Shown: positions 13,501-22,734, counted from the stretch's first letter. The stretch: 64,000 bases of DNA from Sipunculus nudus (GCA_026874595.1 CM049306.1:59094019-59158018); one strand, 5' to 3'. The notes: generated by a model from the sequence alone, not told the origin. A program made the numbers and translations.

Positions 13501-16107
13501 TATATATTTACTATTTTTTCTTTTCTTTTATTTAATCCTACTGCCAAGTTGATTCATTAGCATAGAGGTGCAATCTTTATTTGTGAATGAAGTGTATAAA
13601 GTCAAATGTTTGTGTTTCAAATTTTAATTGTGTTTGTAAAATGGGTCTATACATTATTAATAGTGAGTTTTTTATCTGTCAATAAATATAGGTAAATGTA
13701 TGATTTATTTATTATATTATATATTTTGTTCACCACCTGTAAATGTGATACACCTGCATGGTTTGTTATAGTTTGCACAATAAACAGTTGAAACATTCAT
13801 TCTAAAGATCTGTCAATGTCAGCTGGTGACTCAGAAGGGTGTTATATTTTGAGCAATGCATTCACTCAGTGGTGAGTCTAATTTGTTAAGTATAAAATGC
13901 TAAATAATGTACAGATTTTTTAAAGGGACATAATCAGGGGCAATATTATGAATATTCTTACACACTATCAGTTCAGTTTTGCTTTAGTCAGAAGTTTCCC
14001 AGCAAAACCACCCCATCACACAGTCTCAGTACCTCGTTCATGGCTGTTTTATACCTTGTTATGGGCCTGCGTGTTGGTAAACACAGTCCACGTGTTTCTG
14101 TTTACCATAACAAGGCAGCATGACCAGAGGTCTGATTGTGAGCCTTAACAGGCAGTGTTTTAGCCAGGGGAACATATATTACATATTTTATGGGTTAAGT
14201 CAGTCAGGTCAGGGCATCTCCTGATTGATGTGTTGTGGCCGGGCGATGCACGCACTGTGTTTATGCTGACACCTTTGTTCTGACCAGTCCACTGTTTTCA
14301 ATACTTGTTTACAGGAGTAAGCAATCAGTGTCAGGGCAACATTTTGGCAGGTACAATTTTATTTTAAAGGGAAGAATCTTTTTTTCATGTTAATTCATCA
14401 TGCTTTTTAGTCATTATGGTCACGAGTTGCCATTCCTTACACAAGTTACATCCATACAACGTTGTGGACGAGTGAACCAGTCATGTATCTGCAGGCACCC
14501 GCTTAAACTAGGAGCGGAATGACCAAAAACAATTCTTATCTGGTGCACAAAAATACACAAAAAATTCAAATATGTCTTTTATAAATATCATAAAATACAC
14601 TACTTGAGTGTATACTTTGAAACTCCCTTGAATCCTCCATCATTGTACATATATGAAGCAGAAGTCCAGTGAATGGGGAGTAAACACTATAAGTGTCAAG
14701 ATAATATGTTAGACATGTCTGGTATTCTAGGCAATTATCATAAATACTGCGTTATATGAAAATGTTATTTGGACCAAATGTCATATACCATTTGGTCTTT
14801 CTATCGCAGTATATTATCCAGTCTGAACAGTTCAGAATGTCAGGGTTTTTCCTTTCATTATGCACTTCCTTGGTTGGGGGTAGTGCTGCAGATACTTTCC
14901 CTTTAGTGTGCATGACTGAGTTGGGGCCCATCTCAGTCATGTTACAAGACAAGCTTTATAGGTGATTGGGCCCCTTTTAATTATTTCTGTCAATTAACAG
15001 AGAGCAAATATGTTAAGTGTAATATAGTGGGAGATTTTAAGTGCTTTTAATGTGTTTTAAAAAGTACCATTTCATATAAAAACTCTGCAAATTCATCGCG
15101 AATTCTCCATCTCTCTGCGGATTATCTGCGTTTTAGGCAGACCCTCTTTTCTGCCTTAACCACAAGCGCTTGAACTGCTATTAGTGTATATTTCAGTTAA
15201 ATATGTTAGTTTTCTGGGTCTTTTCCTTGAAACTATTACTTGTCTGACATTTTCACGCTATAAGGTCCAACTATTTATTATTTACTTAATATTTGAGATA
15301 GGCAAGCATGAAGCCCCCATCGTTAGGACCGACAGCCATGGCATAGCAACCGAGGACGCGCTTTCTGTTTGGTTGATATGTCTACTATTGGACTGGAGTC
15401 TTCAGATGGTGACAACCCTAACGTAACAATGGTTCAGCCAATCACTCATGTAATACACAGTTAGCCTGATACTGATGTGCCATGGCTGTTGGGCCTAACA
15501 ACGGGGGCATCTTGCCTGCCTATCTGAAATATTTTGTAAATAATAAAGAGATAGGCCATATAGTGCGACAAATGCTAGGAAAATGTTAGATAAGTAATAG
15601 TTATAAGGAAATGACCCAGAAAAGTAACAAATTCAAACGAAATCTATACTAATAACAATTCAAGCGCCTGTGCCTTAACCAACTTGATCTGATGCCTCAG
15701 ATGGTTCTCAAGGTGCAGGTGTTCTGCAATCGCTCCTAACATTTAGTAATTTATTAAATATTTCAAGCAATAATCAATTTAACTGCTAATTTAATTATAT
15801 TTTAATAAATGGACTGGACCGCCTACAACTGGACCGGCCTGTTTGTTTTGGGCCAGACCACTAGGCGGTGGTCCAATCTGCGTCTCTAACTTCACTTTAT
15901 ATTTCAATGACCCATACTCCCTAAAACCTTATTGCTTTTGCTAAACCAACACGGTTAAATTTGACTACCCGCCATAATAACCTCTATTATCGCCCATTTC
16001 ACACCACTGCTTCCTTTGACTTTGAATTCGTTAAGTTATCTAGCGTTTATCGCACACATCATAATTTTATTATATATATCTGTTGTATTATCTTATATAC
16101 TCACCAT
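1531..16107 (-). CDS. ISY1: ISY1-like pre-mRNA splicing factor, 5' part of gene (3' part outside window)
   Basis: ISY1 is a spliceosomal protein of the NineTeen/XAB2-associated machinery and acts in the nucleus around the first catalytic step. Five exons read in the conserved order of the family: ARNSEKAM, TALARWRAAHVDKVQK, ERRPFLATECEDLHKAEKW, AGLGEFKLRDLNDEINKL, and KIGPKMLDHEGKEVPGNKGY. Coding exons are complement(8153-8175, 5703-5751, 5127-5235, 2101-2213, 1531-1592), all with AG acceptors and GT donors and matching phases. Together they cover about residues 2-120 of a protein that is usually near 280 residues. The donor after GNKGY leads leftward, so the C-terminal half lies beyond position 1. 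The initiator must be in an upstream exon ending in ATG; 16,105-16,107 is the best candidate. The introns are full of repeats. Confidence 0.93.
2101..2213 (-). CDS. ISY1: ISY1 coding exon 5
   Basis: The 113-nt exon encodes GLGEFKLRDLNDEINKLLRE, then KGHWEARILELGGPDYQ. The donor is GTATAC and the acceptor ATTGTAG. Confidence 0.95.
2470..2633. mobile_element. Short inverted-repeat element (MITE), pogo/Tigger-like ends
   Basis: The left end reads CAGTAGAACCTGTGTTATAG and the right end, reversed, reads CAGTGGAACCTGTCCATAAA. These are imperfect terminal inverted repeats about 27 bp long around a 164-bp non-coding unit. A TA dinucleotide precedes the left end. Similar ends occur on TA-targeting Tc1/mariner/pogo elements. 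Assignment rests on end similarity. Confidence 0.6.
3120..4190. repeat. Satellite of about 150-bp units with CAGA tetranucleotide tracts
   Basis: Seven units can be anchored at CCAGACACTCCAAAAC-like starts near 3152, 3306, 3458, 3611, 3756, 3902 and 4058. Each includes GAGAGCAATCACTGACC, then GGATAATATTTAGGAAAG, then a run of CAGA. The unit is nearly free of stops on the minus strand, which creates long open frames (for example complement 3376-3813) that mirror the repeat and are not genes. Tandem cores with tetranucleotide tracts are known from bivalve pearl/Helitron-associated elements; that link is inference. Confidence 0.85.
4191..5126. other. ISY1: ISY1 intron, no recognised feature
   Basis: After the satellite, the segment up to exon 4 is unremarkable AT-rich intron. 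The open reading on the minus strand toward 4596 is an extension of the satellite frame. Confidence 0.55.
5127..5235 (-). CDS. ISY1: ISY1 coding exon 4
   Basis: The 109-nt exon encodes the highly conserved stretch from ERRPFLATECEDLHKAEKW to SRKVAQIQN and ends in phase 1. The donor is GTAAAG and the acceptor TATATCAG. Confidence 0.95.
5703..5751 (-). CDS. ISY1: ISY1 coding exon 3
   Basis: The 49-nt exon encodes TALARWRAAHVDKVQK after completing the Met codon. It has a CTCTGACAG acceptor and a GTAAAA donor. Confidence 0.92.
5958..7640. mobile_element. GGCGCC-module mosaic repeat bounded by 14-bp inverted repeats
   Basis: GTATCCCCAGACAA at 5958-5971 is the exact reverse complement of 7627-7640. 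Between them a module starting AATAA(C/T)AGGTGGCGCCACC recurs near 6228, 6968 and 7296. Its later part contains GATTTTTGGACCAAT and TTCAAGGTCAAGGCC. A second module with GTTATAAAGCTATCC, GGGCTACATTTGTGTAAA and CCTGATCGGTCAAA occurs near 6380 and 6660. A third, CACTCTCATAGAAAAGGTCA, also recurs. There is no transposase frame. This looks like a non-autonomous composite element or repeated insertions of one family. Confidence 0.7.
6938..6967. repeat. Perfect 12-bp stem hairpin inside the mosaic repeat
   Basis: GTATCCGCAAAA at 6938-6949 pairs with TTTTGCGGATAC at 6956-6967 across a 6-nt loop. A sister hairpin built on GTATCCCC/GGGGATAC lies at 7614-7640. Both follow CATA and a GC-rich stretch (CGGCGG or GCGGCCGC), so the hairpin looks like a unit end. 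Confidence 0.85.
8153..8175 (-). CDS. ISY1: ISY1 coding exon 2 (23-nt microexon)
   Basis: The exon encodes ARNSEKA plus two bases of Met, which the next exon completes. It is flanked by a TTTATTTCAG acceptor and a GTAAGT donor. It is only 23 nt long but matches the conserved N-terminus of the family. Confidence 0.88.
8467..8897. mobile_element. 431-bp MITE, TACTGTGGTTG family, copy 1
   Basis: The left end reads TACTGTGATTGCCTTCTTAT and the reversed right end reads TACTGTGGTTGGCTTTTTAT. These inverted ends run about 30 bp and include TA at both tips. The left third folds on itself: CTTATTCGTGAGGGTTT near 8481 pairs imperfectly with AAACCCTCAGGAATAAG near 8543. No coding frame. A second copy is at 53,044-53,506. 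Confidence 0.75.
8898..10577. other. ISY1: ISY1 intron 1, no recognised feature
   Basis: AT-rich intron. A minus-strand open frame at 9553-9930 is cysteine-rich but has no recognisable domain and lies in low-complexity DNA, so it is not called. Confidence 0.5.
10580..12483. mobile_element. 1.9-kb TA-flanked DNA transposon relic with 26-bp inverted ends
   Basis: The left end begins CCGTATTTATGCGTGTATAA and the right end, reversed, begins CCGTATTTGTTCGTGTACAG; 22 of the first 26 bases agree. Both ends are bordered by TA (10,578-10,579 and 12,484-12,485), as expected of TA target duplication. A subterminal motif GTATAAGACGACCCC occurs twice at the left, with GTATAAGACGGCCC near the right. No transposase frame longer than about 70 residues is present, so the copy is non-autonomous or decayed. 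Superfamily (Tc1/mariner/pogo-like) is inferred from the TA. Confidence 0.75.
12900..13005. mobile_element. Possible right end of a pogo/Tigger-like element
   Basis: TTTTCAGATAACCAGTGTTC leads to GGATTTTAGACGTTCTACTG then TA, which resembles the end of TA-flanked pogo-type elements. No matching left end was found nearby, so this may be a solo fragment. Confidence 0.4.
13233..15146. mobile_element. 1.9-kb element with about 130-150 bp inverted ends
   Basis: The left end (about 13,233-13,385) and the right end (about 15,018-15,146) are inverted relative to each other. Shared blocks are GGGTCTGYCTAAAA, CTGCAGAGAGATGG (CCGCAGAGAGATGG on the right), GAGTTTTTATAT and ACACATTAAAA. The interior has no convincing coding frame. 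Part of it (14,054-14,115) is a small hairpin. It resembles a non-autonomous DNA transposon with long terminal inverted repeats. Exact borders and target duplication could not be fixed. Confidence 0.65.
14054..14115. repeat. Hairpin with 11-bp and 8-bp nested arms
   Basis: CCTTGTTATGG (14,054-14,064) is complementary to CCATAACAAGG (14,105-14,115). Inside, GGTAAACA (14,076-14,083) pairs with TGTTTACC (14,099-14,106). The short loop contains CCACGTG. Confidence 0.7.
15165..15669. repeat. Large imperfect inverted repeat, arms about 180-190 bp
   Basis: The left arm 15,165-15,345 and right arm about 15,478-15,669 are reverse complements at roughly 75-80 percent by eye. Shared blocks are GCGCTTGAA, TTTTCTGGGTC, ACTATTACTT, TATTATTTAC, GAGATAGGCA and ACAGCCATGGCA. 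The spacer is about 130 bp. It could be a foldback element or two opposed copies of one repeat. It begins about 20 bp after the previous element ends. Confidence 0.75.
16105..16107 (-). CDS. ISY1: Candidate ISY1 exon 1 coding part: start codon only
   Basis: The next exon begins exactly at GCT AGG (Ala-Arg), so the initiator ATG must be the last codon of an upstream exon. On the minus strand ATG at 16,107-16,105 is followed directly by GTGAGT, a strong donor. It has A at -3 and G at +4. The DNA upstream (16,110-16,330) is richer in CpG than its surroundings and contains CCGGAA, a core that ETS factors bind. A second ATG followed by GTGAGC lies near 12,515-12,525 but sits in AT-rich DNA beside a transposon. 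The choice is inference; a spliced transcript would settle it. Confidence 0.45.
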
Positions 16108-16340
16108 GTTGTTTGAACAATAGGGTAAAGAAGGGGCCAGATAATATTACGCTCAACACAAGCATACGACGTGTGGACGCTGGACTAAATTTCCCCATAC
16201 GTAAAAGCGGCCGCTGTTCATATCGGCAGCTGGACATACACCAAATCGTCCGCGAAACATTTCGTTCGTCTTAGCATGGAAGTCGTTGCATTGTGAGACT
16301 TTCATTCATAAACTGTCTTCACCGGAAACGGTATGCGTTC
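16108..16340 (-). promoter_or_regulatory. ISY1: Probable ISY1 5' UTR and promoter
   Basis: This stretch holds GCGGCCGC, TCGTCCGCG, TTCGTTCGTC and a CCGGAA ETS core within AT-rich surroundings. It lies just upstream of the preferred start codon. Upstream ATGs would be present if transcription started at its far end, so the start site is probably closer. This is inferred from composition only. Confidence 0.4.
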
Positions 16341-18104
16341 TTTACTAATTTATTGTCAACAGAATCCAGATTAACTAAAAAACATTTTTGTAATAGAATC
16401 AAAATTAAAACATGTAAAAATTTAATGTATCCCTTTTTTACTCCACTATAGGCCTATACAATGACTAGGCATAGACTAAACTTCTATCTTCTTTGAATTG
16501 GATCGAACTAAGAATACAGCATTGTAGAAGGGGGCGGGGTAGCCATGACAACATGACATTCAAGACGTTTTTAAATCAAAACTCGACGTTCGGGTGACAG
16601 GCTGCCCCCCTCTGGGGGGGGGGGGGGTGCGCTCAACACCCTGTTTCTTCTATCAGTATGCCGAATGCTAGTGAAGTATGCATGGGAAAGAAAACTGTGC
16701 GAGACGCAAGATGCAAGTTTCATAATGAAGTATATTTAATTGTATTTCCCAGCTTTTCAAGTTAAAAGAGGGGATATTCAACACCTGCGCGTTTTGTGCA
16801 CCATCGAATATAGCATGTGTAATAGATTCGATATTTGATCTACGGTGTTGCAAGCTTAATATATTCTTGGATCAAGCATGATGTCTCTCTTGCAGATTAA
16901 TCACATGAATCTCTTCCCCGGATTAATTACTGTGGCCCACTAGACGATGCTGAAATAATAAGGCAAACAGGTATTTTTTACAATTAATAATTATAATTGG
17001 TTTATTTGATTATATATTTGTTAAATTTTAAAATAAAAAAAATGTGTACATATACGTAAACGATTTTTATATATATATATAGGCCTATAAATAGTAGCTA
17101 AATATGAAAAGAATAATTAAATATGTATCAAATATGATGAATACGTCCCCATAACATGTTGTAACATGCTATACTTATGGGGAAGACTTACTGTTCGGAA
17201 GTCATGTGCTTTGTTTACCGAAATAGGTATGTCATCGGCCAATAAATATCATTATACTGCAATGTAGCAGATCTAATAAATTAGAAAATGAATGTAGGTA
17301 TGGTCTATAATATTTTTTTTACAAAACATACGGACACACACATACATACATACACACAAACACAATGTTCGCAATGACACACACACGCGCACACATTTTT
17401 AAATAGAGGACAAGCAAAAAGTAACTTTCTGTGACATTCACATACTTAAACTAGAAAGTATTCAGAGACCACATGTGTTCCTCCGCCGACATTGGTTTTA
17501 ACATATTTATTCTGACAGGATTAAAAATTTGCCATTGGCTAATAAGTAATCATTGGCTAATAATGAACATTCTAGATGGTCATGAAATTTCGAGATGTTA
17601 CCGGGATCCATTAGTCAAACATTACCGGGTCAAACATTAGTGCACCTGTATTCCAGGGGAGCACTTGTGCTATGCATTAAACAAAATATATTTGTGTCAT
17701 GGTTAATCAACTCAGGTGTTGTGTCACATGTCAGCCCAGCCCATTAGAGCAAACGCGGCCCTTTATACCAGGAAATGGCGGTTTCGCTCGCGGCTGCGAT
17801 AAACAAACAGCACTATCCCGAATTGTAAGGAGTCCATTTAATTATAAAAAAAAATATGGCGATCTAGATTACATGTACTTAAAAAATAATGAAATGTTCC
17901 TTTAAAAATATTCAGTCAATTTTTGTATATTTTTTAAGGAATCAGTAGCAAAACGGACAGTCTGTGCGGTTGGATGAGCGTATTTTGGCTTATTTTTAAA
18001 TAAGGTTCAGGGGATTTTCTTGTCTCTATACACATCAAATAGCGAGATGGACCCTTTACTTAATTATAGCATATTACGAAGAATATCAGTCAGTTTTAGT
18101 ATAT
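16341..18104. other. Intergenic stretch between ISY1 promoter and RING gene 3' end
   Basis: AT-rich DNA with a 14-base G run near 16,614, a short CA-rich patch near 17,335-17,395 and a doubled CATTGGCTAATAA near 17,540-17,565. I saw no gene. Confidence 0.5.
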
Positions 18105-18110
18105 TTTATT
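18105..18110 (-). terminator. Possible poly(A) signal of RING gene
   Basis: AATAAA on the minus strand starts 34 bp after the stop codon. The 3' UTR would be very short, so another site further left is possible. Confidence 0.35.
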
Positions 18111-18143
18111 ACGAAATCAACAGCAAATTTAAGCGTTCACACA

Positions 18144-18563
18144 CTAGAGTTGTATATCTATGTGTAAGGTTATGGTCCTGGGTGTATCGCTTGCTTGGCT
18201 GCTGGTTCTATGAACATTGACTGTAACAGGGGTGCTTGAGAGGTCCTGTTCCCTGGGATTATCACCAGATGTCGCGACCACCTGCTGCGCAGTGGTACCA
18301 TCTTCAGCGGAGCTCCCAGGTGTACTGTCTAGCTGTTCTGTTTCCCTGTTATTTTCGTTGTTACTTTCGTATGATGACGCTGACCTGCTGACTGGTGTCG
18401 CCGTCTGCTGGTTGGTTTCTTCTGAGGTCGCCATAAGGCCATTCTGACTGTCAGCAGACGTCGTCTCGCTGATAGAAGCATATGATGATGCAGGAATATT
18501 CTCTTCGGTCACGTGACTGTCCGCTTGGTATTCTGTCTCGTCCGTCTGCTCCGGAGCCTCGTT
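18144..18563 (-). CDS. RING gene exon 3 (terminal)
   Basis: The 420-nt exon, stop included, runs from NEAPEQTDETEYQ to TITLHIDIQL. It is rich in Ser, Thr and Gln. The acceptor is CATGTTTTAG. Confidence 0.87.
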   Translation of the reverse strand, partial: NEAPEQTDETEYQADSHVTEENIPASSYASISETTSADSQNGLMATSEETNQQTATPVSRSASSYESNNENNRETEQLDSTPGSSAEDGTTAQQVVATSGDNPREQDLSSTPVTVNVHRTSSQASDTPRTITLHIDIQL

Positions 18564-21220
18564 CTAAAACATGATAAACAATTCTATAAACACACATTTC
18601 ATAACTGTACCATAACTGTACTAAACAGGTCAGGCTTAGTAACACATAACATCAAATATGGGGGGGGGGAGGTTTTTGAAAATTGTATGAAAACTAAGTA
18701 ATTTCACCCCCAGTTACATACGACAGTGTTAGATAATGATAGAAAAAAAATACAGGGCACCATGTAAGAAAGTTTTTCTTCATATAAAAAAAGCAAGACT
18801 AATATTTTATATAAATGCATGTTAGATGATATTACATGTAGTATCAGTGACAGAACAACCCCCCCCCCCCCCCCCCCAACACTTACGTTAGATGTTAATC
18901 ATACCTGTTGCTGGTTGTTTTCGGCCTGTCGACTAGCCAACCACTCACGCACAGCAGTCTCCAGGGAAATATTCCGGGGACAGTGCCTCTGATATATAAA
19001 CACCTTTACTCGATATCTGCACACCGGGCAGGAAAACCACAGGCGCCGCCTGTCGGTCCTCGGATGACTTGACCTTGCGTCTTGTACAATCGTTTGAAGA
19101 CATCTAGAATCAAATGATTCTTCCAGTTAATACAAAAAGATATTGCTTCGGGCTTATAAAAATAATTAGGGACCAGTGTGGATTATATTTAAATGTATTT
19201 GACAAACCAGGTCAAATTATATAGAACCCGACCTACTCTACCCTTCTATTTCTTCAGTTTTCTGGACGTGGTCCAGGTTTGCAGTTTTGTGTTTCAACAT
19301 ACAATGTATATGGTAACCGCAAGGCTGGTTTGCAGTAATTGAATAAACAGAGCATTTTCCTTTGTTATATGTACCTCTTCTTGTTTATATTTCATCGATT
19401 CCCAGTATTGTTGAATACTAGTACAACTGTTTTTCACCTAACATAAAACTAAACTAACATTGTGTCATAATAATTAGGAACAGTTGACGCCGAACTTCTG
19501 AATATATGAAATTTTCTTCAGATTTTTTTTGTGTATGTTTAGAAAATCTTAGTGGGTTGGGTGAACAACAATCTTCTTCAACATTTATTGTCTAATATTG
19601 GATTAATTTTAAGAGTCATGTAGTTTACATAAAGCAATCCATCTGAGCCTCTTTGACTTATGCGCCCATGTTTCTATTTTTATTTGTCCTTACATATGCG
19701 TTACAGGTTCCTAATTTCTTGTGATTTATCACAACTAAATTCAGTTACCTTGTGCATTGAGTCAAACACTCAAAAATGTGTATTATTATTAACAAATATG
19801 TGGTACCGTAACATATTATATAATTAAAATCCGCTTAGATGCACATTATCATGATAATTAGTATTATACCATATTTATCAAGCACTCTTTTCGGTATAGG
19901 TGCATTATACGGGGTTGAACTTCAGGGGGTATAAAAAACAGTGAACCCACATTTTTTTCGCAGAAAAAATGTGGGTTCAATGCATAATGGACACTCAACT
20001 AGTGAACCCACATTTTTATTTTTACGAAATCCCGCATTTCTCCCTGTGAACCCACATTTACATTGTGCAAATGAGAACCCACTTTTGCAGTTTTGGTATA
20101 TTTGTCAAAGACGTCGCGTAAATCGTTATCAAATATAAGTAAAGAAGTGATGCTAATTTTTACTGCATATTTCTAACTTAGAAAATACTATTATATATCA
20201 CATATATTAGTACATAGTAGAACCTATTAGGCGTACGCTCTTTACACAGCGCTTAAACTATAGGCCTAGATCAGTTGCTTCTTTAGAAGCGTAAGATTTC
20301 CGCTGCCTCGGAAGCGTAATTAGGCGTTGAGCCCACATTAAAAAAAAAAAAAAAGAAAATGTAGGTTAACTTTACGTTTCAACTGATCTATGTATGTTTA
20401 TGGTGAACCCACACATGTTGTTTTTGTCAAACACGTCACGTACACATATTAAGTAAAAGAAATAAGTCAAGAAATGATGCTTATTTTCCCCAATAAAACT
20501 TATACAAATGATACGATATTGATTTATTATTTATACAAGGGTATAATAGAAGACTATTAGGAATTGAATCCACATGTTTAGGCCCCTGAATTTCAGCCCA
20601 TTATTATAAAGCACATATACCCTCTTTTCACTCAAAGAGTGTTCAAAAGTTCTTTACAATGTAAATTTCTTATATAATGATAAACATAAGCCATTAGCGA
20701 TTGTCAACGTACAAATTATACAATAACTAAATCTTGTGCAGTATAAACTGATTAAACATTAAAAATACTAAAACATTTAAAAGCTTTTGACTAGACAACA
20801 GAGAATTATAAAAGGAAGAATTAAGAATACTGCTAGGTAAAAAAAGTTAATACATAAAAATCAAACATTTCGTTTTTCAATGCCGTTGATATTGACTTGT
20901 TTTTTTTATGTGGGAAGGGGGGGGGGGGCAATTTAGGAACATTAATTTCCCTACCTTTTACAGAAACTATGTCCACACGGCAGGGACCTGGGTTCTCTGA
21001 AGTATTCCCAGCACACATTACAGCGCAAGGACAAGCTCCAGTGAGTCACATTGAAGCTGGATTGCGTGGACACTGTAGAGGCGGTAGATGTATCCGTAGA
21101 TGTAACGGTATCAGCTGTCGCTTCAGCATCTACTGTCACTTCAGCATCTACCTGACTGGATTCTAGGCTGTACTGACTGTCAGCCACTGTCTCCGGGAGG
21201 TTTCTGTTCTCTGCTTCCAT
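18144..21220 (-). CDS. C3HC4 RING-finger protein, 294 aa, probable E3 ubiquitin ligase
   Basis: Exons are complement(20955-21220, 18905-19103, 18144-18563); all junctions are GT-AG and in phase. Residues 1-60 are acidic and S/T/V/A-rich, with a repetitive VDAE/ADTVTSTDT stretch. Residues 67-117 form a RING: C67-x2-C70-x11-C82-x-H84-x2-C87-x2-C90-x23-C114-x2-C117, including LPCGHSFCKRC and FSCPVCR. The intron falls inside the RING, within Arg89. Residues 156-294 are S/T/Q-rich and probably disordered. No B-box, SPRY or membrane segment is evident, so this is not a complete TRIM protein. RINGs of this type bind E2 enzymes and transfer ubiquitin; the substrate is unknown. The gene is divergent from the BTB-Kelch gene, 555 bp away. 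Confidence 0.88.
18905..19103 (-). CDS. RING gene exon 2
   Basis: The 199-nt exon completes the RING with CLQTIVQDARSSHPRTD and FSCPVCRYRVKVF and ends at a codon border (NNQQQ). The acceptor is TTGATTCTAG and the donor GTATGA. Confidence 0.9.
19936..20480. repeat. Cluster of GTGAACCCACATTT motifs, ancient tandem duplication
   Basis: The motif or a close form occurs near 19,941, 20,001, 20,045, 20,070, 20,330 and 20,402, plus inverted near 19,970 and 20,361. The segment with TTTGTCAAAGACGTCGCGTA (about 20,100) is echoed by TTTGTCAAACACGTCACGTA (about 20,424). An old duplication of roughly 320-400 bp inside the RING-gene intron seems likely. No coding frame is seen. Confidence 0.65.
19943..19978. 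repeat. Perfect 15-bp-arm hairpin on GAACCCACATTTTTT
   Basis: GAACCCACATTTTTT (19,943-19,957) is the exact reverse complement of 19,964-19,978 with a 6-nt loop. The GTGAACCCACATTT motif recurs nearby (see the cluster entry). Confidence 0.9.
20955..21220 (-). CDS. RING gene exon 1
   Basis: Runs from MEAENRNLPE to CGHSFCK plus two bases of Arg. The donor is GTAGGG. This start is the first Met and opens the only long frame. Confidence 0.88.
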
Positions 21221-21775
21221 GTTGTTTGGTTAAGTATATGATTTTAATTTGTGGTTAAACCTATGAATATGACGTAAATGGTTTTGCTCTGAGTCATATA
21301 TTAATTATATACATGACCTCTGACCGCTACAATAACGCGAGTTTATGGTATTATTATGCATGACGTAACCATTTTGGAGGTGTTTAGCACTTTGCATGAC
21401 GTCATTATGTTAAACTCCAGACCCTCATGTTTTAAGATATGTTTATGCTAAATGGGTAGCCTGGAGATTGCCTTTGGTCGATATAATTAAACCTCATTTT
21501 CATGTAGATACAATATTTCACTCTGGTCCAGGTGGAATCCCAAATTTAATGGATAAAACTGCAGAATCTAGTTGCACGAAGAATGTTAGAATCGAAACGT
21601 GACATGACGTCATCATATGTGCCTCCATGGTAGCACGGCAGGAAACCAAAATACACGACGTCAAAAACCGATGACGTCACAACAGTATCTAGACATCGCT
21701 AGCAACAGTCAGTCGGTGTAACGTTGGGGTTGTGTGCCGGGTTCATAGTCAGTACCAGTCTGCTTTTCTTGCAAA
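21221..21775. promoter_or_regulatory. Divergent promoter shared by RING and BTB-Kelch genes, three CRE palindromes
   Basis: The two start codons are 555 bp apart and face away from each other. The perfect CRE/ATF palindrome TGACGTCA occurs at 21,397-21,404, 21,605-21,612 and 21,672-21,679. Near-matches TGACGTAA occur at 21,270-21,277 and 21,361-21,368. CREB/ATF family factors bind this motif. No TATA box is obvious for either side. Shared control of the two genes is inference. Confidence 0.7.
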
Positions 21776-22734
21776 ATGGAAGGGAGTGAACAGGATTCAG
21801 CGCTTAAATCAAGGCGTTCCTCAAGGAGGCGGTCTCTAGAAAACGTCAGAAGTCCAAGCCGCGGGTCACTGAAGTTTGATTACACCCCGAGCGGAAACGA
21901 AATATGCGTGGATCCAACACAAGTCGCTTTCAAGAGCTCCAGTTTAGCCCTTCTGAGAGCCAAGAGAAACAAAAATGGGAAAAATGGACGGGCAGACGAC
22001 AGCTATTTGAATGGAGCGCAAAAAGTGGTGAATTTCATGAATTCTATGTACCGCTGCTCCAAGCTGTGTGACGTGTTACTCCGGTGCCGAGGAAAGGACA
22101 TATTTGCCCATAAAATTGCTCTTGGTGCCTACAGTAATGAGCTGGCGGAAAAGTTTGCGGACTACCCACCAGGGGAGGTTATATCTATCGAAATGTATGA
22201 TTTTCCAGCGCAGGCAGTCGAGTTGGTACTTGGGTTCATCTACACAACAGATATAACAATCAACGATTCGAACATAGAAACTATTCTAGGCTGTGCACAG
22301 GAGTTAGGTGTAACCATACTTATTGAACTTTGCATGGACCGTTTGAGAAACTACAACGTCAAGAATGCCATCCGTTATATCTTCATTGCTGAAAAGTTTG
22401 AATTGGAAGAAATCAAGCAAGGTCTTCTGACTTTCATTTGCGAAAATTTCGCCGAAATCACTCAAACGCCAGAGTTCTTGTCACTGCCCTGCGAAGTTCT
22501 GGTGGCATTGTTGTCACGTGACAGCTTGATCGTACCCAGCGAGTTGGCTGTGTTCTTTGCCATCGTAGACTGGATTGATCACAACAAACAGGAGAGGCTG
22601 TCTCTGGCGCCGACGCTGCTGCGCACCGTGAGGTTCGCACTTATTCCACCAGAGGCGCTGGCTACTCAGGTGGAGGTTGTGTCCCATATTTTCGACATGA
22701 GGCCGTGCTTTAACATGCTTTATGACTCGATGAA
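21776..22734 (+). CDS. BTB-Kelch exon 1 (BTB and BACK)
   Basis: Encodes residues 1-319 plus two bases of Lys320. The donor is GTAAGT; the TAA at 22,736 is intronic. The ATG is the first in frame (AAAATGG context). Confidence 0.95.
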
